A DNA stretch of 64,000 bases from Promerops cafer (taxonomy: Eukaryota; Chordata; Aves; Passeriformes; Nectariniidae): assembly GCA_013398275.1 (NCBI GenBank), contig VZSE01005944.1:1103153-1167152 (forward strand). Direction: 5' to 3'. Below are positions 54,716 through 64,000 of the stretch, piece by piece. Under the pieces are notes generated by a model. That model was not told the origin of the DNA, made no database searches, and was given only the letters and a program-made list of their open reading frames with translations. A program made the position numbers and the translations under genes. Position 1 is the stretch's first letter, and each line of letters opens with the position of its first letter.

Positions 54716-57700
54716 GCTTGCTAGCACTTTGTATGAAGTTCAGAGTTATATACTAATGCAGTACAGAATCTGGAAAATATGAAAGCTAAAACTTAAGGCA
54801 TCATTACCACACAGAAACATAATGCAAAAGGAAACATTATTAAATGTATTCTTCTCTTAACATACTGGTAAAACATAGGGAATGGCTCAATTAAATACCT
54901 GTGCTACAGCATGCATGTTAGCTGCTCCTAAAATTACAGAGTCCCTGTTATGTGAAATTGATCTCTCCGACCATAAAATGAGACCTTTACTTCTTTCTGC
55001 ACTCTTATTTATTGCATGGCACTTCACTGGCTCTTGTTGAACTGAAGCTGGAGAATTAGGCCACAGAAAGGTCACTTTCTTTCCTCTCTGCTTGCGTGCT
55101 AATTAATGAGATCTAAACAGCAGCTTGTGTCTCAAAGCAGGGTGGATTAGATTGCGTGCAAGAAACTTTCCAAGCCCTGGGAGTAGAAGCAAGGCAAGAC
55201 TGTGTGGTCTAGGCTGTGACTACAACACATTGAGCTTGACATCCTGTTTCATGAGTCCCCATCACAGGGGCCAGTAGGTGGTCTTTATTTATAACTATTC
55301 AAAAATGCTGTAAGTTTATTTATGAACATCCCAAAATTTTCCTATGTTAATTACCACACAGAGAAAAACCCCTGCCCTTACCCCAATAATAGCAAAGCTA
55401 TAAAAAAAGGAAAGTTTCTGCAGCTCAGCACAGGCAGCAGGAAGACAGAGCTACATTTCACTGTTTTATATCAAGTAATTTTTAGGTGAAAAAGCCTTAT
55501 GAACTGTCATAGCCAACTTCTCCTGAGGGGGGCTATCATCTGCTCTGTAAATGAGGATCTTTTCCTAGTCTGGTCAAGAGATTTGATCTTGCAGCTCTGT
55601 CTAGAACATCACAAAGTGGGATCTCTAAGGGAAAAAACATGACATTACAATGTTTAGCTACCACTTACAGAATATTTCCCTTACACTTGCATTATCAATC
55701 CTTTGTTTTATCCTGTCCACTGTTTGCTGGATATAGGTGCCCTGAGTCTGGCTCAAACCTCTATTTTTCTGCAGAATGCTGCCATGTCCAATTAGAGCAT
55801 GCCATTATGACAAAATTCTTGCACAGGCAATCAATATAGAAGAGAAAATTATATAAATGTGGCCGAAGTGCTTTGGTACCATGGATATAAGCAAAACTGA
55901 GTCCTTGAATCCCTGCTGCTTTTGTGACAGTTTTGGCATTTATTTGGCATCATCACAGCTTATTGTGCTGCTAAAGCCAAGAAGTTGTTTGATAAGGTAA
56001 CTGCAGGCAGGTGTTTCAATATATTTGAGAACTGTGCCTGGGCAGCTATGGCTAGCTTTTTATCCCCGCATGTGCAATATGAACCTGCTAAAATAATCTG
56101 CCAGATCAAAACACTTTATAGTTCATTAAGTAGGTGACAAACATTCACTGTTCAGATCCATCTCTATATAAGACCAAACTAGTAAAAATCTTCCATCAGA
56201 CCCATGTATTTAAAACTCGAAATACATCTTTTTTTTAATGCATACTTGCACATAAGCTGTCAAACCTTCCAGCATTGCAGAAAAAGTGTTAGTATAAAAC
56301 TACAAATAAACCCCCTCCTATGAAAAATGGCTAAAGGTACAACCAAGTTAAAATAGTGGAACTGTAATATATTAAAAGACAAAACAGTTAACAGGCTTTT
56401 TTGGCTCTGTACACATTATTTTGTCACTCATCGGTGCAGAGAAAGGGCCAAGATGTTTTATGTATGGGGGACCTGGTAACACTTCCTACCCATTTTTCAC
56501 TCATCCAAATTCTGAAGGTCAGAAGTGATCCATTTAGCAGACCCAATAGATACCCACGCCTTGCAGTCTGCTTCTCCAGTGTAGTCCTTATCAAAGGATA
56601 TGGCACCTGCATTTGCAGTACCTTCCACCAGCCAGAGTGACTCACACCAGAGTGAAACGCAACGGCATCACCCTGCAACACCTTGAGCAGGTACACGTCT
56701 GTGCAATATGCAAGACTAGATCAGGCCTATAGGATTCCTTTTATTGCAGCTATTGGTTGCAGAAGCAGGAATGTTGCACTGGATTTGCTCAATTTCTTAA
56801 TCCTGGTGGTGGTTAATACCACAGACTTTGGAGGAAAGCTTTTACATACAAGTCACTCCATTCTCATTTGCCACAAGTGAGACTGATGCAGAGTGCAGAA
56901 ACCTACCCATGGCTAATCCCAGTACAAAGCACTGGGAAATTAATCCCTTTTATTACACCAACTATTACCCTGAGTATTGCTTCACCATGGAAAGCAATTG
57001 CTTTCTGATCTCTGAGGTGATCTGTTTGCCCTGAAGCAAATGGACTAACAACACTTGTAACAATCCAAGACAAGACAGAAAAGTATCTATTCCACCAGCC
57101 CATTTCTGTGTAGCAAGTCAAATTAGACTTCACAAAATAATGGACTCTCTTAAATCAGAACATGAAAAACATAACTAATAAGAAATATATTGTGCATAAC
57201 ATGGATAAAGCACTTAACAGATTGCTGGCTTCCTGACACTCACCCTCTGGGCTTATATGCCATGAATAAAATTGCTACTGTGGCTGTCAGTAGGTTTTCA
57301 CGTTTGTTCCCTACACACTGAAGCAGTCAGATTTAATTGGTGAAAAGAAATGACAGTGAGCTCAGAAGCTGTAGAAGAGTTAGATAAAATGTTGTATTAA
57401 AAAAGAAAAGTTAACCTTAACTCCAAAACCTGCAGGAAAGCTTTGTGTGGAGACTAGAACAACATATGTATTTTACATAAAATACAGTAAGTGTACATAT
57501 ACATATATATTTTAGATGAGAATGAGCTGTGGCAGAGGCACTTCTCTGCTTCATAGCTGAGAAATTTTCAAGGATATAAACTATAATAAGCTATGACAAA
57601 AAATGAGAATGTTATCTTGATAACTTTTTCCAATTAGAATTCTGCTTTGTTTAGCTACTTCAAAAGTTGATTATAAAGTATTTAAGTGCCACCCCTCTGC

Positions 57701-60700
57701 ATTCAGCACTTCTGATGTCAGATCACATACAGCAATGCCTTGCTTAGCCTATAGAAACTTGGCCAACATATGGTAGCCCAGCTGGAAAATAAAATACAGC
57801 TGGGACACACCCTCATTTCCCAATTGCAATGACCCAAAGAATAAATACTGGCTGCTGCTGAAAGGAGCATTTCTCTCTAAGCCCTAAAAATGTGATGATG
57901 AGTCTAGAAGGAAAACCTCTTTTTTTTTTTTTTTTTAAATTACTGCTAGGTATTTCTTATCAGGAGAAATACAGGTGATTACATCTGCTGAGATCCCCCC
58001 TCTGCACATGGCTGGAGGTGGATGTCCTCGTGGCTGAGAGGCTGGAAATGTCCCTGGTAGGCTCTGGTGTCCTGTGCAGCCTGTCAGGTAACGATCCTGA
58101 AGGCAAGAGGGCTTCATTTTGAGAGGGCATTCTGCAGAGAGAAATTATTTCCAACACAATCTGCTGGACTTTTTGCCCTCCATCAAGATTCGTCTAGACT
58201 GACAAAACTTTTGAAAAATTTTGGAGGATGTCCTCGCCCTCAGACTGGTAAGCTACAAACACACTTGCTGTCCCTTCTGTTGGACCTTGCTGCTTGTGCT
58301 TTGCACATGAAAATGAATTTCATTTCAAGTTGTAGCCATCTTGCAACACAGAGAGGACTGACACCTCTGAACAGCAAACTCTGCACAGGAAGCTTAATAT
58401 GGCCTGACCCATGTCTACATGGCTTTAAATAAAGTAATTAATTACTATTCTCAATATCAATTATCTTTGTTAACAGAAGTTAAAGTTTTGAAGAGCAAAA
58501 CTAAACTTTAAGGAAAAGACCAGCTAGTTATTTTCATAATTTCTTTTTCCAAATCCCACCATACTTTTCTAAGTGAAAATCTATTTGCAGAAAAAGGCAA
58601 GCAAATTGTCAGTGATGTTTTACCTACCAGCAATTTAACAGCCACCTTCAATTCCCAAATGAAACTTGAAATAAAAACACTACATCTAGGTTAATGTGAG
58701 GGCTCACCATTTTCATTTCAAAGGCTTTTTTTAACATTAATTTGTCCTGAGGCATAAATGAAATACAGACAAACTGTGTTAGATTTTAATTTGCTAAAAG
58801 TAGATTACAGGCCTTCTCCACAGAGATGCTGAGCACTCAGTTCTCACAAAAGTAAACTTTTTTCCCCACGGTAAAGGCAGCAGTAGCAGGTACCCACTGA
58901 GAATTGCAAAGGAGAATTTTTTCAAGGGGTTGACCTGTAAAGTGCAAACATTCTGACTCTGAGCCCACAACATAAAACCAGTACAGAAATACAGGTGTAG
59001 CAGAGCTAGACTAGGCATACAAGTTAATTCTGTCTTTAATTAAATGCTTGAATTTAGAGGAAAACTATTTATCCAACATTTAGGCTGAAAAAAATCTAAG
59101 CTTTCTTCTGCCATCTTATTATATTAGATGTCTATCTTGTCCCATGGAGTGACATTTCTCAAATCTGACCAACTTGAAGGGCAGACATGCATGTGGACAC
59201 AGCAGGAGGATTTCAAGGCCACTGAGTCCAAGTGACCGTCATTAATTAGTTAAGGGACAAGCTCTTTCCATATTAGGCTCTTTAGGGTTGGTAACCCATC
59301 AATGGTGCAGAAGCCTCTTTATGGAAGGAGGCTTTGAAACCAGATATGGTAAGTTAAATAACCCTGGCTAGAAACCTAGACAATAAACAGATCCAAGATC
59401 TTCAAAACTCTGGGCTTATGTTTTGTTTTGCTGCTGTCCATTTCAATTGCTAAGGATGTTTTCCAACTGAAGGCAAAAATGACACCCAAAACCTATCTCA
59501 GGATTGCCCTAGAGACCAGTTTTCCTGCAGATGAATGGGTAGGAAGAAATTTCTTTGCCTTCAGGCTCCCTCCATACAAGAGTGGCTCCAATGGGTCTGT
59601 ACTATAAAGGACTCTCCATTTAGCCTGCATCCTGCAAAGGGGTGTCTCAAGTGATGTTTCATGTGTCTGCTTTGAAGCAGGAAAGAGTCAGAGAAGGAAA
59701 AGAACGACTCACTAGTCATTCTGCTATGGAATAACCATGAAGTTCATGCCTGACCTTCAGCTCTTTCCTCATTATAATATCTTCAGCCTTGTGAGGGCTT
59801 CCAGGGTACCTGATATCCAGAGGGAAGTTACTCTACTCCCACACCTATTTCGTGGAGTTCTCTATGACTGCCATTGAAAAAGGCCAGATTCATTATTAAG
59901 CATGGAGATATCTCAAAATCCCTTACTCAGAATCCAAGAGTGTTTGCTTTCCCTTCCTTCCACTTGCAAGTCAATCTGAAACAGAACAACTTTCTTCTGG
60001 AAAAATCCCCCTAAACCTAGTTTTCTCTGAATCACAAATGAGCATTTATGTTTAGTTATTAAAAACCCAAATATTTTCCACATAAGCATTCCCCCCACTG
60101 ATATCTTAGCCACAAAGCACTGATTTTTATAGTGATTCCTGTCTTCTTTTCTAACTGATTTCTTGTGATTCTTTTTTCTACTCTTACTCTGAAATACACT
60201 TTCTGAACTACAGAGCATAGAAAAACCAGGTTGCAAAGCAAAAACTAGAAGTCTTCTCCTTAAGCGAGTTCCCAATTTAGATAAATGCATAATATTACTG
60301 TAGTATTCTCTGCTTCCCTGCAGTTATTATGGAGAAAACTTGCTTCATCCTCTGGGGTCATTATTTGGTGATGCAGGGTAAAAGACAGGTTGCTAAGGGT
60401 AACCACCTCACAGTCAGTCCCTGGAATCACATGAGATTCATGCAAAATCCTGATTAATAAGAAATGGAACAAGAAGCTTTTTCTATGAGTTTACATGAGA
60501 ATCTTAAAAAAATGTCTTCCACAGGAGGGAATAGGAAGGAATTTACTTTTTCTCGACAAGAATTATTTGTCCACTTCCTCATGTTTCATGTACATTCTCA
60601 GATTTAAAGGCCTGCACCCTACCAGCTGCAGCTGAAGTAATTCTCTCCTGTTGGAAGACTCTTCCTCACTGCCCTGCAGGGAGAGATCTGTAAATGGCTT

Positions 60701-60956
60701 ATTTCCTCTTCAATTGAGGAATCAATGTCAGACACAGGCAAGATGCAGACTTCTAGCCTGGTTAGTGGAAAAGCCCAATGGCAGCACACAGTGAAGCAAT
60801 AAACAAGCCAACAAACATTCCAAACCAAACAAATAAAAAAAAAATCAGTAACAGAAACAAATTTTAAACACAGATAATCAGATAAGAAGGGGGCAGCCCT
60901 CCCTCTCAAGCAACTATATAACCTCTTAAGAAATTTTTTTTTTAACCTAAAGCACC
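54716..60956. other. Non-coding sequence
   Basis: Mostly AT-rich with no supportable exon. A moderately GC-richer segment at 57.97-58.43 kb, bounded on the left by a T17 tract, holds a 121-codon frame without motifs and ends near an AATAAA at 58428-58433. Confidence 0.6.
57920..57936 (+). repeat. T17 tract
   Basis: Seventeen T residues at the left edge of a somewhat GC-richer segment (about 57970-58430). The reverse complement would be a poly(A) tail, but no source transcript for the adjoining segment was recognised. Confidence 0.85.
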
Positions 60957-60995
60957 TTCAGTTGCAGGTAGTTTCCAGATTTACCTGCAACTGAA
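60957..60995. repeat. 14-bp perfect inverted repeat
   Basis: The arm at 60957-60970 (ttcagttgcaggta) is the exact reverse complement of 60982-60995 (tacctgcaactgaa), with an 11-nt loop. The surroundings are AT-rich and otherwise unremarkable. No T-run follows in a terminator-like position, and the genome type makes a terminator role irrelevant. Confidence 0.9.
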
Positions 60996-61713
60996 ATAAT
61001 ACATATATAGTAAGAACCTGAAGAAATTTCTAAAACATACTAAATTAAGTACAAGTTAGAGTCCACATGTTTTTACTGACAAAAGCACAGAACTACAAGC
61101 ACACGTATATCACAGCCATCCTGTGAGGAGTCCTTCATAGGGCACACTTAGCCCTAGGGCTGCTTGAAATTATATGGAGAAAGGCATTTTAGAGTTTCAT
61201 CCTGAAAACCGGTAGATTTTGAGGATAGCAGGAAGCTATTGTATCACTGAGGTGTCACTGGGAAAAAAAATAAGCTGGAAATCAGGATGGTGATTCCAGT
61301 TTGCCCATGGAATTCAGTTCACTGGGAAGCTTTAAAAGATCACACTGTACCCAATCCAAGTAGCAGAAGCATGTTGGATCTGTCAGGCAACAGAAATGTG
61401 AAAAGAAACCAATTAAAAACTCTCCACTGTGCACTAGAAGGAGGAAGTCTTATCTCTGGTTTGCAGTACTGATGGAACAGGAACAAGTGTTGGCTCTAGG
61501 AAAGTCCATGTGGAAGGCACAGAAAGCAAGAGTAACATCTTGATGGCTATATTTGCATTTTTGCCTGTGAGGACACACATGCCAGCAAGCTTTCCAGAAT
61601 CATCTTAGAGTGAAATACACTCTCTTTAGCAGAGTTTGAAGGAATTCTTTGTTGTTCCTTATTAATATGGAATAGGATTCTGCTAGAAAATAGGACTATA
61701 GGAAACCACAATA

Positions 61714-62494
61714 TCAAGAAAGTATACCGGATGGGCAAACAAGAAACCACTCCAGGCAAAATATCCTTTTTTGTGCCACAGAAGTGATATGAGAGGTTAT
61801 AATATTTAAATTGTGCAGGTACATTTCTTTCTCAATCATATTACCATCATATTCAGGACTGCATTCACTACAATTTAGGCATTAACGTCAAACACTTGAG
61901 ATACAAATCCAGTAAGAGAGAGGAAAGGCACCAAAGCAACAAATGTTTTGGATCCAAGGAAGGCTATAGCCCTGATCTTTCAAGGTATTTTATTTTTAGC
62001 TAGACAAAAATCAGCAACATGTTGCTGATATTCCTCTAGTGCATCATATTCTACTTCCATGTAAAGATCCTTGATCTTATTTGACAAGGTCTATTCCAAA
62101 GCCCAGTAAAGCCAATGGGGATCACTATGATTTCATCTGTCTTATGGTACAAATGTAAACTTTGTATCACATTTTTTCCCATTAAAAACCCCCAAACATT
62201 CATTGGTGTAATTTTAGGAAGACTATTAATACAAGGATTGCTAGTGATGACTAAGATCCTCCTAAAAGGGGTATATTCCCAATAACTTAATGGAAATTTA
62301 ATAGTAACTAGGCATTCCACTCCCAGAGGTCCCTGAAAAACCTGACCAAAACTAGCCAGTCTTCTCTCATTATATTTTTTATGTTTCTGTGTATTTCCAT
62401 CTATGTGCAGCCATAGTGACAGAGTAAAGCTAAGAAACATAATTTTATAATAAGTGAGCAGTACATTTTGAATTTCTTCATTCCAGATTCTCAA
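61714..62494 (-). other. Run of shifted open frames, unclassified
   Basis: On the minus strand a 147-codon open frame (62494-62051, opening on TTG, with a hydrophobic stretch near residues 15-30) is followed by open stretches in the other two frames. One runs from about 62090 to 61875 with a single internal TGA at 61982-61980. Another runs from 61881 to 61714. A chain of open blocks offset by frameshifts is what a decayed coding sequence looks like, for example an old retroviral gene or a retrocopy. However, a 147-codon frame is expected about once by chance in this much AT-rich sequence, and I recognise no domain or motif. A 20-bp palindrome lies within it. It is not an intact gene. Confidence 0.2.
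62010..62029. repeat. 20-bp perfect palindrome
   Basis: The sequence atcagcaacatgttgctgat equals its own reverse complement with no spacer. It lies within the stretch of shifted open frames at 61.7-62.5 kb. It could be a dimeric transcription-factor site or a small replication error. Confidence 0.9.
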
Positions 62495-64000
62495 AACTCT
62501 CCCAGATGTGCATTTACTGTGAGCAAATTACTGAGGTCTGAAGCAACTGTAAATTAATTTAGCAATGGAAAATTAAAGAGAGCTATCACTGTATAACAGC
62601 AGTAGGGGAAAGTTGCTTGTTATTTACCTGAAGTAATTTGAAAAATGCTTACAAATCCTTTTTCAATTTTACTCCTTTGCCCGAACATAACACAGTTACC
62701 AATTTCTACTGAGGATAAGAAAGTTGACACTGTAACAAGCATGCTATTTTTAATTTACAAATTTAATTTAATGCAGGTGGTGTAGGCACAAATAAATATT
62801 AGAATATTATAGGTTAGTCAGAACATTAGAAGCACAAAGAGAAAATGATGTTAATGTTACATGAATGGGTGTCAGGAAATAGGACTGACACTACTCATTC
62901 TCTAGTGTATTGGACATTAAATTTCTATGTATGCTTTAAAAAATGCAAGTATAAACAAGAGTACTCTGAAGTCCAGCTGGAATACTTCACTGAGACTTGA
63001 AATAGACTCTTTGTCAGTCAAAGCCCAGGTGCCTTGCAGCCTTCTCCCATCCTTTCATGTAACAGCCTATCTAGGACCTAAAAAAAAAATGACTACCAAA
63101 GGGATTTAATGAAATTCTTCACTATTTTGTGCCCAAGGCACAAATTTTCTTCCAGTCTCTTTCAGAATTGCTTTATCCACAGGTGGAGGAGATCCTCTCA
63201 GCTTTGAGGAACCCTTTTTCAGTTCCATAGGCTATAGCTCTTTTTGCAGGATTGATCCAGTGACACGGGATGCTGAAAGGGAATAACTAGAACTTGAAAT
63301 AACTGCATCTCTACCTGGTACCTTTCCAAAGCCATCTGACTTCAATTAGTCAAATAGGACACTTCACATGTCTGAATTAACAGAGCCCTAGCCTCAGATA
63401 AACTTGCATACTCCATAGCAGTAAAAAAAGTTGTTCATGATAAAAGAATCAAAAAACACTCATTTTTCCACAAGTTGTCACTGTTATAGCTTGTTTGCTT
63501 TAGTTGGTGGAATGACTTGGCAAACTCTTACAGTTTGTTTGTAGTGAATAGAACCCTGTGCAGGTAAGAAGGCTGCTGGTGTCTCGGCTGTGAAGACAGC
63601 AACAAGGAAACTTGAAACAACATAAAAAAAATTGAAATGTGTTGATAACACTCTGGATGACAAGATTCGACTGTCCACAGTTTTAAACATTAGTTGTGAA
63701 CTAGAAAAAGATTTATTTGAATATTAAATCGGATGGAAGATTTCTGAAAGGTGAATGTACATTACAGACCAGATAAGCTTACCACAAGCCTTTTAAGACT
63801 TACTGAACACTGAAGCTAGGATAGGTGATGACAATCTCTGAATTAAATATCAAATCTAAATGCTAGTTATCTCCTTAATCACAGTTAATCCATTTCTTAA
63901 TTTATAAGCCATGCTAGATTTAAATTGTGAAAAAAGGTCTGAAAAAATTTATACTACAGAGTTTAAGACAGTTTCAAGAATCTGTTTCTCACCATGATGT
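62495..64000. other. Non-coding sequence to window end
   Basis: AT-rich with no supportable gene. Near 63.5-63.6 kb, splice-like signals occur on both strands around the same roughly 60 bases (plus-strand gtgcag followed by gtaagaagg; minus-strand ttcacag and gtaagag). I could not recognise a coding exon on either strand. Confidence 0.55.

Noticed and set aside
58067..58433. Possible terminal exon: 121-codon frame followed by AATAAA
   Set aside because: AATAAA is frequent in AT-rich DNA. The frame has no motif and there is no clear acceptor in the right place.
1..64000. A bacterial-style system, CRISPR array, tRNA or rRNA gene, mitochondrial insertion or intact viral gene
   Set aside because: Nothing in the sequence supports any of these. 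There are no spaced direct-repeat arrays, no recognisable tRNA arms, no organellar gene sequence and no intact retroviral frame.

Overview
This window looks like non-coding DNA from a songbird-like (passerine) genome, either intergenic or inside a large intron. No bacterial features are present: no operons, ribosome-binding-site-led genes, tRNA, rRNA, CRISPR or IS elements. The sequence is AT-rich by eye (roughly three-fifths A+T), CpG-poor, and broken by stops in all frames. The avian call rests on a well-preserved CR1 LINE 3' fragment at 22621-23151 and a retroviral LTR at about 54367-54715 whose sequence I recognise as a songbird endogenous-retrovirus type. Both family calls come from memory of the repeats, not from a search.

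Layout. 1-22620: unique-looking AT-rich sequence, with a small CpG cluster and promoter-like motif at 4.38-4.72 kb. 22.6-23.15 kb: the CR1 insertion on the minus strand. 23.2-31.2 kb: unique sequence containing an elaborate GC-rich hairpin at 28407-28491. 31.19-31.51 kb: a much older, internally deleted CR1/L3-type reverse-transcriptase relic on the plus strand. 37.8-37.9 kb: two overlapping perfect hairpins made from three alternating copies of one short segment. About 39.55-39.72 kb: a MIR-like SINE relic. 54.37-54.72 kb: the LTR on the minus strand. 60.96-61.0 kb: a 14-bp hairpin. 61.7-62.5 kb: a run of offset open frames on the minus strand containing a 20-bp perfect palindrome.

I could not support a single host protein-coding exon. 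The longest open frames (up to 178 codons) have no recognisable domain, and their lengths are about what chance gives in 128 kb of double-stranded search space. The parts do not work together as a system. The window is best read as a record of old retroelement insertions plus several local inverted-repeat events, the most striking at 37.8 kb. Those hairpins and the CpG cluster are the places most worth checking.
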